A stretch of 64,000 nucleotides of DNA from Coleophoma eucalyptorum (GCA_026120035.1 JALRME010000034.1:124001-188000), one strand, 5' to 3'; positions 1-12,570 are shown, counted from the first letter of the stretch. Made by a program: numbers and translations. The notes: a model not told the origin generated them from the letters alone.

Positions 1-842
1 CCAAGTCTCTATTCGAGGTATACCAAGATGCCATTTACTTTTACTCCAAGTCGAATAGCCATCCTGGAGCCTGGTATATGCCTAGAGTAGTTCGCTTCAG
101 TCAACTTCTTCAGAGAGCATTTGAAAGCGAGACTGTGTGGCAGGAAATCGGTGAAGACAAGAATAGCAAGACTAATGGGATTTCTACAGAGAGTATCAAG
201 GCCCAAGGCATTTTCACTGGAACAGTATGTCGATTGAAAAGAATTTCCAACTATAACTACGGACAAGATTGTGGATACAGCTCAACGGACTCAACAAACC
301 TCGACGATGATTTTTTCGACAATCTTCAAAAGATTATGACTATTAGTGCGAATAATTCATTTGGTTTTCTCCCAGGTCAGTGGTCCCAAATTTTAAATAA
401 GTTTAAAAACGCTAACTTTTGTTCAGGTTGCACCACTAGCACTAGCAGCTTGCGGCCGATGCCAGTAAAATCCCATACCAAAACTGTATATCCACGGGAT
501 GATCACCTGGGATTCTTGAACTTCCGAATGGAGAATGGTCGAACAGGTATCATCTCTGCAAATGCACAAAGGGGTGATATCATCTGCCAGTTTCGAGATT
601 GCGATGTTGGTGCTGTACTGCGCAAAGCTCCTGATGATGTCATATTCAGTATTGTGGGAAGAGCAATGATTCGAAAAAGCCAAAAGGAGAGTTTATTGGA
701 AGAAAGTCTCTCTTGGGACGAAGTTAAATGGAGGCAGTTTACTCACAGTATGCCTTCCTTCAACCACGGAAACGACGCGCCAGTGGACAAAATAATAAAT
801 CTGGAGCTTGACATAGCCACACTCCAGCAGCTGACTAGATGA
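1..842 (+). CDS. HET-family protein, C-terminal part (5' end outside window)
   Basis: The reading frame is already open at base 3 and ends at TGA 840-842, so the gene starts upstream of the window. A probable intron at 376-426 (GTCAGT donor, GCTAAC branch, TTCAG acceptor, 51 bases, phase 1) keeps the frame whether or not it is removed. The C-terminal segment with GDIICQF, VLRKAPDD and SIVGRAMI has the layout of the end of fungal heterokaryon-incompatibility (HET) proteins, where a 'GD-x-hydrophobic ... R ... VG-x-hydrophobic' block follows the HET domain. The HET domain itself is not in view, so the family call rests on this C-terminal block alone. The role would be non-self recognition leading to cell death, by family inference. 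An ankyrin- or TPR-type N-terminus cannot be excluded. Confidence 0.55.
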   Translation, partial: KSLFEVYQDAIYFYSKSNSHPGAWYMPRVVRFSQLLQRAFESETVWQEIGEDKNSKTNGISTESIKAQGIFTGTVCRLKRISNYNYGQDCGYSSTDSTNLDDDFFDNLQKIMTISANNSFGFLPGQWSQILNKFKNANFCSGCTTSTSSLRPMPVKSHTKTVYPRDDHLGFLNFRMENGRTGIISANAQRGDIICQFRDCDVGAVLRKAPDDVIFSIVGRAMIRKSQKESLLEESLSWDEVKWRQFTHSMPSFNHGNDAPVDKIINLELDIATLQQLTR

Positions 843-1579
843 TTCAAGGGACATAAACTGTAATTGCTCGATAGGTACGAAGCAGGATGATAATTTGTCA
901 TAGTTTTAGGGTTCAGTACACTATGATAGAAAAATTGTTTAGTTCCAATAACCTCTGGGACTTGGCAAATTTGTGTATTACTGCTCGCAACCTTGGTTTC
1001 AGAAAGAGAGATCACACGAGGCAGACTCGGAGGAAATTGTTATCCACTGAGCACTGGGGCTGAATCAAAGTAGTAGTATTGTTGTGGCGCAGTCAGTTCC
1101 ACAGCATACAGCGGCTTAAGGAACTAGTTTGTATATCCCACAAGCTGTGGCATCTCTTGCCTTCACTTTGTGAGTCCATCACTTGTGTTATCTTCTATGC
1201 AGGTTTATTTAGCAGTGTCAATCGAAGGGCTCAAAATTAGGCATCAGACAATCTAGCTTGAGGACACAAGAAGGAAGCACAAATATTTAAGGACGCACAC
1301 TAGGTTCAGTATGCAAATAAAAGCTTGCCTAGTCCTGTTAGTAGCAATTTTAAGGCACAAGGAATGCTAGACGCTTATAGAAAATGCTCGCTTTCAAGAA
1401 GTGTATCTACAATGCTAGCCCCAATACGACAAGAAAAACATGCAAAAACCCCAAGGTACAAACAGGCTCAGTACGCATATAAAATGTTCCCAGCTCATCG
1501 TATTTACAGATCCCCCTTCTTTCTAGAAAATACCCTAGGCAGGTGATAGATACTATTTTCTAATCAGGACATAAACGCA
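843..1579. other. Intergenic, no gene recognised
   Basis: This stretch holds only short frames. A 73-codon frame at 1325-1546 has no recognisable motif and no supporting splice structure, so I do not call it. It probably contains the 3' UTRs of the two flanking convergent genes. Confidence 0.6.
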
Positions 1580-2639
1580 TCAACCCGATGCTTTCCCCCC
1601 GAGGCTGGTCCCCGTTCTCGTGATCACCTGAGCGATTGTAGAAAGCGCAGCTTCGCACTCTTGAACCTTAGTTCGAAGCGTCGAGATAGTGTTAGAATGC
1701 TGGCGCGCCTCTTCCAAGAGTTCGGTATTCTTCCTCTGCAATTCCTTGATTTCCTCATCCTTATGCCTAACCTGACATCGCATCTGTTCGTTCTGCTCAG
1801 AGAGCAAGACGCACTGCTCGCTAGCTAGCCTGGAGTTTTTCTCTGCTGCAAATACTCGTCCGTTAGCCTTTTTTGCCCAGTTTTGAGCAGACTGGATGTA
1901 GTGATATGCACCGTCGAAGAGGAACTGGATGTCGCTATCCACTGAGGAAGTCTTCTCCAGCGGGGTCGACCCAGCACTTTTGCATGTTGCAACTGATGAT
2001 ATACCCGCGTCTTTCATAGTAGCGCGAGCTGTCCCTGGTTTGACCTTGGAAGAGTTGGCCCCTAACGTGGGTTTAACTCCCTCCATGGGAAGAGGAGAGT
2101 CCTGGGTAGTTTCCATGGGCTTTGTAACGGACGAAGGTTTATCCGTGGTGTGGCGTACCGATCCGCGTGGTGTGGTGGTACTGCCGTGCTTCAGCTTTGA
2201 AGCCGATGATGGGAGCACAGATGAGTGCAGGGATCGTACAATAATAGTGTCTTCCGGACACTCTTGGTTGCTTCCTGTCACACGGGCTAGAGTGGATGCT
2301 GTATCCATATTGGACGTCACGTCTGGTCGTTCCGCGCCAGTAGGTGTGCTTCGCCTTTCGGGGTGAAGGATATCTTCATTCTGACTGACGGCCTTCCGGC
2401 CACGGGATGTAGTACTTGGGGACTCCCGAGTACCCGAGCCATCGAGCATCTGCTTCGATGTATAGGGTGAGTCTCCTTGCACTCTGGGACTAGATGTGGT
2501 GTTTGCTTCATCGAGGGCTGTTACCGTTGCATAGACACGTCAGCCAGCAGTCTTCAATCCTCACCGCGCCTGTTCTCTCACCTAGGGCCTTCTTGGTTTT
2601 GCGTCTTTTGCGCGGCGGGCTAGAAGGTCTATTCTCCAT
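1580..2639 (-). CDS. Hypothetical nuclear coiled-coil protein
   Basis: I propose two exons, 2639-2582 and 2517-1580. They are joined across a 64-base intron with GTGAGA donor, GCTGAC branch and AACAG acceptor, in phase 1, giving about 331 residues. The ATG at 2639 begins a basic stretch (PPRKRRKTKK) that looks like a nuclear localisation signal. Residues 20 to about 200 are rich in Ser, Thr and Pro and probably disordered. From about residue 210 to 310 the sequence has heptad-like runs of Leu, Glu, Gln and Lys, with blocks such as LLSEQNEQMRCQVRHKDEEI, typical of a coiled coil. I do not recognise the family. The layout suggests a scaffold or chromatin-associated protein, but that is inference. 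The same frame is open further upstream with an alternative ATG at 2708. Confidence 0.6.
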
Positions 2640-5600
2640 GATACGAGGGTATCGGGGGGTGCTGCTACTAAGATGAGTAGGAATAGAAGGAAGACCCTCC
2701 GTTCGCAACTTTTCTGGCTATGTGGATGCACAGACCTTGCTCCCAAGACTATTTGGCCGTGGGTGATCATCTGGTGCATGAGATCATCGATCTTAGTAAT
2801 TTGCGGGATCTAGCGGTTAGTTAGCAGCAGGCGATGATCCTAATCTGCCGCTGCTACTTTCTTATATGTAACAGATATCATCTATAATTAGGTCCCGTGA
2901 TCACAACCAAACTCTATTAACCTTAACCCTCTGATAGGAGGTTGGGACAGGTAGGTTCAATTATTCTTGAGATCACTGTGATACTTAGAATCTGCTGGCC
3001 ACGTCGTGGTACGCCCCCTCTATTAGCCGAATACTTGCCATTAGTTCGAATATATTAAGTCAAGTGATAACTTGACTCGCGCGTCTAAAAATTCTGGCAA
3101 CAAGTTCCACACTTAAATTGCGGGTATGGATTTCTAATATCCCGTGATAGGCTATTGCCACTTAGGCCTCTACTTGTTTTATAAACTCTTTTGAGATACT
3201 TGTGAATCAGTAAACAGTTTCTAAAATTAGAATCTCTTCGTAATATAGTTACTAGGGTGCTAATGCGCTAAGGGCTGATTAACTGCCGCCAAGCAAGCGA
3301 AATACACCCTGTTGTATAGCTTACAGCTCTGGCCTGCAGTTGGTAAGCTGTTCATCGGCCAACGGTAGGGCATGATAGGTCGTTTTGTGATGTGAGAATG
3401 CAGTGATAACGTGAAACTCATGTATAGTCTCAAGTTGTGTACACAAGACCATTGAAAATAAACATCCATGATGTATGGTAACACGCGGTCTCACAGAATA
3501 CTCCCTTATGGGTGAGCATTCTCGTTTTAGGATTCGTTGATTTCTAGGATGGAGTCTATTGGCTTCGAGGCGTCTTTTTGTTTGGCAGCATGTGAACAAG
3601 CCTTGGATATTACTCCAGTTCTTCAAGCATGTGCTCCAGTGGCTTCTCGTCCCTGACAGCTCTCTACTGGTTAATGTTCTCAAACGACCTATCAACTCGT
3701 CACATATTCTCCATGCCTCTTCAAGAACCTTACACTTGCCTCCTCATTCCCCATCTCATGTGGTTGCGCCACACAAGCAGCCCGCCGTGTGTATCATTGT
3801 CCGGCTAGCCAGTCAGATTTAGACACGGTGCATGGACCATCGTAGTATCCATAGAGATGATTTTGTCACACAACTCGTGGTAGGGAAAGACATTGTATAT
3901 AAGGATAGCAACGAGCCGTCTCCTAGATGAGTGTACGGGGGGGGGGGGGTGCTCCTGATTTGATGGAACCTTGTTGACAAGGTGGTGTTATTGAAAGGGG
4001 AAAGGATATCTTGGTCCTGGAAACTCCAGAGATTGTAGCCTGGGATGGAATTGGAAATGAAAGCTCGGAAAATATTTAAGGAGACGACGCTGAGTAGCAG
4101 CTCCAAAGGAGGAGATGGCGACGGACGGTGCCGATACAATTAATCCTCTTCCGTAGGAGTGCTTCTTCAAATCTGGCCTCAAATGAGCTTCGCTCTACGC
4201 ACGACACACAGCTTACGATGGCTAAGGTTTATTTAGCTGATGCTGTTGCTGAGATACAACAGTCACTATAGGAGGTGCGGAGTCCAAGAGAAGACCGAGA
4301 CAGTGCGAGGGGACACGGAGATTGACTTCAGGACCCCTGCTTTCAGAACCCTTTCCCGTCGGCCTACTGCTATCAGATTTCATCTCATATATAGCGAGGT
4401 GCAAAAAGTCTAAACCCTCCCTTGTCAGAACATCTGTGCACGATGCTGCTCTAACGCATAGTTGTAGGCAGTCTTAGCGAATGCCAGCCCGTAGTATTAG
4501 TGAGTACCCCGCTGAAATGTATGACAATTTCACTACCCGTAGAGCTCTCTCAAATCTCGGTACAGGCTGTTTATTATAGCAGCGAATTCACACTTTTTGC
4601 ACCTCACTGTACCAGACAGTATTGTAATGGAAAGCCAGTTACGATAATTGTGCACAATGTTCCGTTTCTGAATCTTTCGTCTTTGAGCTACTAAAGGCAA
4701 ACGGGTGTAATTATCCAGGGCCTTCTCACCTCAGGGTTGAGGAATGCTCTAACTAATGGTCTTCATGTGACCGAACCGTTGCGACGATGTGATCACTCCC
4801 TTCACGATCCCCTCAAATAGTGTAGGGCCATGCAGGCCGGAGTGACAGCCGATGCGATGTGGAATTGGAGTTGCCGCCTTAACAGTGGTCAGGAAGTATA
4901 TGCCGAAGCTGCTGGCGTATTGGTATTAGAAGGCTTGGGCTCGACTGGCTCGCTTTGGACGCCGTCGCGAAGTGCCTTCTGCATAATGCTGCGGTTTTCT
5001 GTTCGCGGGGACGGGTTTCGGTTTCGCGATTCCAAGCCGGAAACGTCAACATCCTGCATGACAATTATACCAAAGACCAATCCCAGCAAGAAAGACACAA
5101 TATATACACCGTGCTAATGGTCTAGCGTAAATGTGTTTGCGCCGCTTCAGATTCCTACGCTAAGCTGAAGCTCGATTCTTTCGTCCGTGCCTAAGGACAG
5201 ATACGCGATCCTAATATCTTATCTATCTACAAACTCTTCGTTGTCATAGAAGGAAATCGTGTTGGGCAGTTCAAGAGACTATTGTAGCAGACTGGGGTAT
5301 CGAGATCTGGGTTAGTCTACAAAATCCGCACTCCATGTTGGTCTGATGCGGCCAAGCAAGCTTATTACTGAGACTGTCTAGCGCAGGTCAACCTTATGAG
5401 TACGACAATTTCATCTCCACAAAAAGCGAACTGGAGAGAACGAATGTACAATATTGACCAATTCTAAGTGTAAGTAAACTGGACTCAAATAGCCACCTGT
5501 AGTCCTGGTGGTGTAAAGAGAGAAATTCGTGAGTGTTGCACCGTTGGAATAAGGCCTAGTGCTAAATAATGTTAAGCGGGTGGTCGATCTATACGTCACA

Positions 5601-5842
5601 GATAAGACGAACCTCAGGACTTACGGACTTGCAGAAGACCATACTAGAACCAAAGTGCTTACTCTAACTAGGTATATATCTAGAGTCTTGTAGCAGTCTG
5701 ACTAAGCTTATTTCTCTAGGATCCCACCAAATCTCTTATCTTGAAACAGCTCGCTCGGACATAATTGAGGTACGTACATTCCCCAAGTACTCCGACTGGT
5801 TCTGGGCTAATGAACCTCACGACTTGATTTATATATTCTACA
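2640..5842. other. Gene-poor stretch with one possible relic
   Basis: About 3.2 kb without a convincing intact gene. It holds the possible STAND N-terminal relic listed separately, a G tract near 3938-3950, and a short minus-strand frame near 5100-4889 with one hydrophobic segment (SFLLGLVFGIIVM) but no usable start. Several short frames on both strands lack motifs. The last few hundred bases should hold the promoter of the dehydrogenase that starts at 5843. Confidence 0.5.
3321..3743 (-). pseudogene. Possible relic of a STAND-protein N-terminal domain
   Basis: A minus-strand frame bounded by stops contains VLEEAWRICDELIGRLRTL, then W-containing helical blocks and a run ending LEANRLHPRNQRIL. 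This matches the general pattern of the fungal N-terminal domain found in NACHT/STAND proteins: a Leu-rich helix 'ELL-x-x-L', a W-S/T helix, and a final 'L-x-x-R-x-x-L-x-x-x-x-x-x-x-L' helix. There is no start codon, no downstream NTPase domain and no clear splice partner, so if the resemblance is real it is a remnant. Chance is a real alternative, because the frame is short. Confidence 0.25.
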
Positions 5843-6991
5843 ATGGAATCTATCATGGGTTTATTCTCTAGTTCGGCGCCGCTCACCGAGAAAAACCTTC
5901 CGGACCAATCTGGCAAGGTAAGTCATTATAGATAGGCATCCCGCATTACAAAGCTGGGTACAGGAAGCAAGAGCGCGCTGAGGCTCGAGACAGGTATTCA
6001 TTGTCACTGGATCTACCGCAGGCATCGGCAAATTCCTGGCAGGAATTCTCTATCAGCATAATGCCCGCGTGTACATCGCGGCACGGAGCGCCTCCAAAGG
6101 CGCCACCACTATCGAGGAGCTCAAGCGTCAACACCCGAACTCCTCGGGCTCGCTGATGTTCCTGCAGCTTGATCTGAATGACCTGACTGGCATCAAGGCA
6201 TCAGCGGAAGTTTTCTTGAAGCAAGAATCCAGACTTGATGTGCTGTGGAACAATGCTGGCGTCATGTTTCCACCCCAAGGTAGCAAGACGGAGCAGGGCT
6301 TCGAACTACAGCTTGGCGTGAATAACCTAGGGCCGTTTTTGTTTACGAAGATTCTGACACCGTTAATGATTGAGACTGCGAAGACTGCGCCGGCTGCTAG
6401 TGTGAGAGTCGTCTGGGTCGCATCTGCAGCCGTGGAGCTGTTTAGCCCGAAAGGGGGAGTGGACATGGATAATTTGGATTATCATGAGGATCGCAGTGGG
6501 TGGCTGAAGTACGGGACGAGCAAGGCGGGAAACGTTTTCCAGGGTAAAGAGTTTGCGAGGCGTTATGGTGATAAAGGCGTGCTAAGTGTGGTAAGGGCAT
6601 CGTATATTGTGCCATTTCATCCCTCTAACATAACCTAGTCTCTTGATCCCGGTTTTCTGAAAACGGATCTCTACAACAACGTGCCAAAGTGGCAAAATTG
6701 GATGATGAACCTGATCCTGCACGAGCCAATTTGGGGAGCCTATACAGAATTATTCGGCGGCTTGTCCGACACCCTCACGATGAAAGACAACGGGACTTTC
6801 AGTAAGTTATTAGTCGTTAGTAACCTAGGTCTCTGAGAAAATTAACATGTGTGATAGTTCAGCCATGGGGTAAGATAGGGTCACTGCGTAAAGACGTTGC
6901 AATGGCAAGCAAGACACAGGAAGAAGGCGGGACCAATACTGCTGAGAAATTCTGGGACTGGAATGAAAAGCAAGTTGCTGCTTATGCTTAA
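5843..6991 (+). CDS. Short-chain dehydrogenase/reductase (retinol-dehydrogenase-like)
   Basis: Four exons (5843-5917, 5994-6590, 6639-6801, 6858-6991) join in phase to give 322 residues. The NAD(P)-binding turn is seen at the start of exon 2 as VTGSTAGIGK. NNAG follows in the middle, a VASAAVE strand carries the catalytic Ser, and YGTSK supplies the Tyr and Lys of the active site. The length fits the SDR family, in particular the fungal WW-oxidoreductase/retinol-dehydrogenase-like group, and the enzyme would oxidise an alcohol or reduce a carbonyl in the cytosol. The substrate cannot be told. Introns have canonical GTAAGT/GTAAGG donors. The third exon frame would end early at 6638 if the second intron were not removed, so splicing is needed for the full protein. 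The neighbours are HET genes and do not suggest a pathway. Confidence 0.85.
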
Positions 6992-7394
6992 GTACCTACA
7001 TTTACTACGTCGTTAATTGGAGTTGATGATTAAATTCCTGCCTGGGGTTTAACACCGGGTCGTATTACAACTCATGGAGCAAATCCACGAATTTGCATTT
7101 TCTGTTTCTTCCATTATTGCGAATTAGAATTCATTTCCGGCTGCTCTGTTGTATTATATGAGAGATATGGGCTCTTGAATAAGAATTAGAGAATTGGTAT
7201 CGGAACTCCTATCAAGAGAAATAGTATTAAGATTTTTTGTGGCTTTTTTTGATAGAAAATTTCAACTAGTTACTAGTAGAGAACAAATAAGGCGCTTTTG
7301 TTTTTAAGCGCTGTGTACAACAACTACTGAAATTAATACGGCGCGAAAATTCAGGAAGAAATGCTAATTACAATCGAAACGGTAACATACTGTA
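6992..7394. other. Intergenic between convergent genes
   Basis: AT-rich sequence of about 400 bases with no frame of note. It should hold the 3' UTRs and poly(A) signals of the converging dehydrogenase and HET genes. Confidence 0.6.
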
Positions 7395-10300
7395 TTACTG
7401 AATGGAAATTGTACGTGATTTGACTGATGAACTCTTCAAAGCTTCGCCCTGCATGATCCCATGTACATAACAGTCTCCAATCAAGCGATAGACAGTCCGT
7501 TCTTCACGGGACAATTCCCTCGGCGCTGTAGTAGTATCTTGACAGCTAGCAGCAACTGCGGGTCCAGCTGTTGAGCTCGCAGTCTCCCCTCCTTGGCTAG
7601 CTTTGCTTGTACTGGTGATGCGTCTGAGAATTAGCGGCATGTTGCAACCATCAACCACGTGGATTTCATCCCCCTCAGCAGTGGGCATCCAGCCGGTAGC
7701 TAACCTGCCGCTCGAGGTGATGAAGAATCGTCTGCAGTTAGTCAATACGTGAACCATCCGGTCTACAGAACCCTTTCGCTCCTGCAGCCAAGAGCTGGGG
7801 TGGGCTTCAATGCCAAGTATAGTTCCTAATCTAGGCAAGGGCCCTCTTCCATAGAACCATTTCCACCATTGCTTAGCGTCACTGATATCAGATTGCTCCA
7901 TCGTTTTGAATTTCCGAGGTCTGTCCGGGTCGAACACTCGGTCCGCAAACAAGGTCCTCCAGAATTGATTCTCTCGCTCCGAATTCTCTTCCAAATCGTC
8001 TGAAAGGCCTGCTAGTTGTCTCCAAGAAAGCACAATGCCAGCCCTATCATCGTGAGTGCGAGGGTGGCAGTCCACAACGCTGTTACTAATACTACCAACA
8101 ACGTCGACAAGTTTACTAGTAACGGAGAGGCACAAGTCATCACTGACATGAATTGCAAGTTTTCTATCCAAAGATGCTCTGTATAATTCCCAAGGATATG
8201 GAATTCCTATATTTTCCGGTTTTGCAGTCCAGTCTGGAACCCATGACGGAAGTTTATACTTCTCGTTTCGGATCGTATTTGTGAACGCAAGAACGTGCAG
8301 GGTATTTTTCTCTTTGATAATTTGCTTGGTCGCTTCAGCAAATACAGTTGCAACTGAGGCGTTATAATTTGCCATGATCCTATCTTCCCCTTCGTTTGAA
8401 ACGAGTCCCAGCATCCCGTATACGAGATCTCGAGGATCAGTAGCATGTCGATTCCCTAATCCGGAGGCAATAATATGTCCCCAGGGCGCATGGATCTCAC
8501 CTCCGTCCACACGCTCATTGGCGTTCATTACCCATAGTTCGGATAAATCCTTGATACACTGGAAGGAGCGATTCAAGTTGCCCCATAAGGTTATATCCTC
8601 GCAGGGCTGTATCTGATGCATTTTCAGGGTAGCTCCACAGCAGGGTTGATTGAGATGATGATGAAAATACATCTGAGCTCTGGCTAGCATTCTGTAATCC
8701 AAGATGTGAGGACCATAGTAAATGGTAGGTTGCTGGGCGAGAACAATCTCCTGGGTTATCCATGCTCGTGTCCAATAAGGGGCAGCGAGCAGGTCATTCA
8801 GCGCAGCAAGAGACTTTAGCCAAGCCTGCGAAGGACAGTGGTTGATATCGTCATCTTGCGAGAAGAATGGAAGATCGGTCAAGTGTTTGTTCTCTGAAAG
8901 CGAGTAGATAATGGTGATGGCACCCAATATGTGCCACTCTAAAGGTTCTAAAGGTCCAAAAAAACTATGAGATATCTCAGATGGCTTTCTCCAGTCAAAG
9001 GATTGTACTCTTGGACCCTTTCTCGACTCGGCAAACATATTTTGCGTCAAGAGGTTGCCCAAATCTTGTATCGCGTTATAACTCTCGGAGAAGAGCATAG
9101 TAATCAATGCTGTACGTCCAAAGTCATCCATATCCATGGCGTCGTCGAAGTCTCGCGTTCTGGACCCATAGAAAATAGGACGTATTTCATTCGGTAACCG
9201 TTCGATTATTTTCCGAAACCGAAGGTCATCGCCAGGCGGGTATTCTATGTCGGGCTGATTTTCGTTGGCCTCCGGGTTCTCTAGATACGGCATCAGTGTT
9301 GAGTTCACCCATTCGGGCCAGGCCTCTTTCATTCCCAATATCAATTCTGGAGAGCATTTGATCTTAGTAGAAGGTTCAACCGGGGTTGTTTGCGGCTCGC
9401 CAAGCCACATGGAAACTTCCTCAGCAGTTGAGTAAATCTTTCGCATCAAGTTGATTTGATACATTTTTTCCGTATTATCTACTTGATTAATGCAAAGAGC
9501 ATCAATCCACAGTCTACGTTTGGTTTCAGGCGACCGTAGGCGAGAAAGTGCTGCATAAAGGTTTGTCGTGATCTCGTGAGCTATGCCATTAACGAAGATT
9601 CCTTTTGTAATTTTCGGATCTCCCCATACGTAAGATAGTGCCTAGTTCTGATGTTAACACCTAAACCTCTACCAGTTTATATTCTAATAAGAAATTTACT
9701 CACATTGTACGCTGGATCAGCATCCAAATCAGCAACTTGAAGTGTGCAGATAATTGGGTCACCCTGATTGCCCGGGTGAAGATCAAGTAGCCGGAATTGA
9801 TTTGTGTCTTTATTTAGCTTGTGCTTGTCGTATATGCTCCCAGAAATACAGAGAGACGCTAGTTGTGCTGAAATATCGCCTGTGGCTGTCGATTGGATTG
9901 GTGTTGTGGCACTGGTGGTAGTGGAATCGGGTAGCTCTGGCACCGCATCCAGTACATAGGAGAGACTGACTTCTGGTTCTATCCTCCTAAAATATCCCGT
10001 CATAACTGCAAAATTTAGGATTTCTTGTATTTCATTGTATTCCAGTGCTGAAGAGGATACAACCATCAAGGTATAAGCGCACTCGAAGATAAGCTCATTC
10101 AAGTTGTGGGCACTCTTTTCCATTCGGTACAGCTCCTCCAAGCTCTTTACCAAATTCACTCGAGCTAATACGTGGAGTCTCTCAGATCCACCCAGATCAT
10201 CAGTTTCGGGTATCTGACTATCTTCGAGTTCGTTGGGGGGTTCTATTCCTGGACTCTGCACTTCATCTAGGCCACTTTCTGGATCAGACTCATCCTCTGG

Positions 10301-10843
10301 TCGTGAAGCAATACAATCATTATCTATGATATTGAGATATTGCCGTAGGTACTTGATTGCCATCACGAGGATGTCATGGTCTTTACTTAAACGGTAATGC
10401 TGGACGCACGCGTTGCCAAGTGTGCCCAGGGTATCGGTAGGGATTTCTGGCGCTGCGAGCTCTAGGTGGCGTTTTGCAGCGGATATTAGCTTCATGAAAT
10501 AATCTATGTCGCTTGTGCTGCCCATCTTTCGCTCGATAAGCATCGTGAGAAGCTGGGAAGCTGCGGTGGCATTAATTTCACCAGAAGCCGGGACTTGCTC
10601 ATCTGCTAGGACTTGCAGCAGTCTTTCGGCAAATAAGATAGCTTCGTCAAGGTAGTCAACATTCCCGGAATGTTGATGCTTGTCTGCAAACTTCATGGCT
10701 ACAAGAAACAAAAAAGGAATATGGTCTGGAGACACGTCGTGATTCAGAAGTGAATCGAGGTTCGTTGGTAGCGATATTGGATGGGCTTGTGGTTGCAACG
10801 ACGACTCTCCCGCATCATGACTGCCATCCTTCAGGGCGTCCAT
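7395..10843 (-). CDS. TPR-like/HET fusion protein
   Basis: Two exons (10843-9704 and 9641-7395) join across a 62-base intron (GTGAGT to CTAG) in phase 0 to give 1127 residues. Residues 20-330 are helical and resemble degenerate fungal TPR arrays (GTLGNACVQHYRL, LDEAILFAERLL, DILVMAIKYLRQYL), interrupted by an acidic linker. The HET domain follows: FRLLDLHPG before the intron, LSYVWGD just after it, LWIDALCINQ near residue 425, and WTRAWITQEIV near residue 675. The gap between the last two motifs is about 240 residues, far longer than usual, so the domain carries a large insertion. The end has the common YRLIGDCYVHGIMQGE block. HET domains trigger cell death after non-self recognition. The TPR-like part probably acts as the sensor or regulator. 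I chose the ATG at 10843; the frame is open upstream to 10924 without another ATG. Confidence 0.85.
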
Positions 10844-12570
10844 GATTCTATGATTACTCCACACGGAGACACGACGGCCTAGCCAGTATAAGAATGCGAA
10901 AATTATGGTCGACACTCTCTCTGATTAAATACTATGAGTGATGATTGATTTGATTTAGATTTTAAAAGCAAATGAATGCGAAACTACTTGACAGTGATGA
11001 AAGCGGTGATATTTTATATTGCAATAGAGGTCATGTGAGAGTATATTCAGCTCTGGCTGGGCAGTGGCGGCAGTGGAAGCCATAACTTGGAGTTGAGTAC
11101 TTTCTTGCTCGTTAGAAGCAGTGGCTTTAAGCTGGCGAGCCAGTCCTCATATTTCTTTTTGATGGGCAGCCATTTTCGATCCATAGCAGGTCGCAAAACC
11201 CTACTCGGAGACCATCTTTCCTTTTGGTGGAGGCTTGCCCAATGACTAGCCGACTAGGTTCCCAACTGCGCCACATTCCCTAAAGATATGAATTGTCAGT
11301 ATACATTATACCGGCGCATGGTAGAAGCAGACCGCAGTTTGCCTTGGCAGTGAATTTCATACTCATAGCAGGAAATACTACTCACACATAGCCTGACCTT
11401 TTCATTCTGCTACTCCAAAAAGGAACTTCTCATCCAAGCGAACAAGGTTTCTGGCGGTACCTGACAGCATAACATCTTGATGCGCTAGTCTTAAGCTGAG
11501 ACTCGTGGGATAATATCTTGTGAATCTGGTAGGGGTTGAATTAGGGCAGTAAATGGAAGTTCAGTTTGGATAAATCGCAATAATTGTTGATCTGCACTTT
11601 ACAAATAGTCCGGTGTACTTCGGTTTTGCGAGAATCAAAGAAGCAGCGAAACATCTATTCCGATTGACGATTTCTGTAGCCACGTTATCGCCAAGAGTGA
11701 GTGAGGCGGCCAAACAATCCCTAGCGTCATGTTAGCTTGTACGACGATAGTAGCGAGTTCACCATAGCAATAGTCAACTCAACGTCGAATTGATTACACT
11801 GGCAAATAGGTTAGAAAAAAGACATTCTTTAATATATTTTAAGCATTTAAGTTTTATAAATAAGTGATTCTGTATGTAAGAGAGCTTATACTGATATATA
11901 TCTATAATAATGCAAAAACGCAATTAGATCCCTACTATTAGTACATCTGCCATATGCCCGATGCTCCTCCTGAACAACCTTCTCCGTTACTTTGGACCGT
12001 ACGACTCTAGCTTGATCTATATTGCTAGCCTGGTTTCAGTTCGTTTAAAGGCTCTCATAGACGTCTGGTCTGCCTCATGAGCAGCGTCAATAGCCATATC
12101 CCCTTGTGGTTTAGTAGATTTTGACCTTCACCTTGGCACAGAATTGCCCATCCCGTAACGATTTTGCATTATGTTATCGGATTGATGAAATCGACATCAT
12201 ATTAACCAATCAGGTTATTCGTAGGCGCGTCGCAACCGCCCAGCTAAATACTCTGAAACCCCTGCCCGGTCATTCGCCCGAAGAGAGTTAGTCCAATAAA
12301 TTGACAAGAAAACATGATAGGCGAAACTACAGAGCATGGTTGTTTATCCACAACGATTACTGTTTTGTACTTAAGGTGCGCGCTTAGCATGGCATGATTG
12401 AATCGACAAGCTGAATGCACGCAAAGCAGAGTTGAGAATCACTATTCGAAAGGCCGTCCTTCATTTCTACAACCCCATCCGACCAACAAATATATATAAA
12501 GCTTAGAGCTGATATCCTGTGAATGCTTCTATATAGATGATCGCTTTAGCCCGAAGTATAGCGCTATCTG
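10844..12570. promoter_or_regulatory. Long divergent intergenic region between HET fusion and NLR
   Basis: About 1.7 kb separates the starts of the TPR-like/HET gene (minus) and the NLR gene (plus). I see no coding frame worth calling. It is AT-rich around 11820-11940, and a TATATATAA stretch lies near 12490, about 80 bases before the NLR start, which could be its core promoter. The head-to-head layout would allow shared control of the two genes, but no repeated operator was seen. Confidence 0.4.

Noticed and set aside
3938..3950. Homopolymer G tract; similar C tracts near 39532, 55871 and 59692
   Set aside because: Simple low-complexity runs that also cause assembly errors; no sign of function.
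4889..5110. Minus-strand frame with a hydrophobic segment (SFLLGLVFGIIVM)
   Set aside because: There is a stop just upstream, no ATG before the hydrophobic part, and no phase-correct exon that would supply a start.
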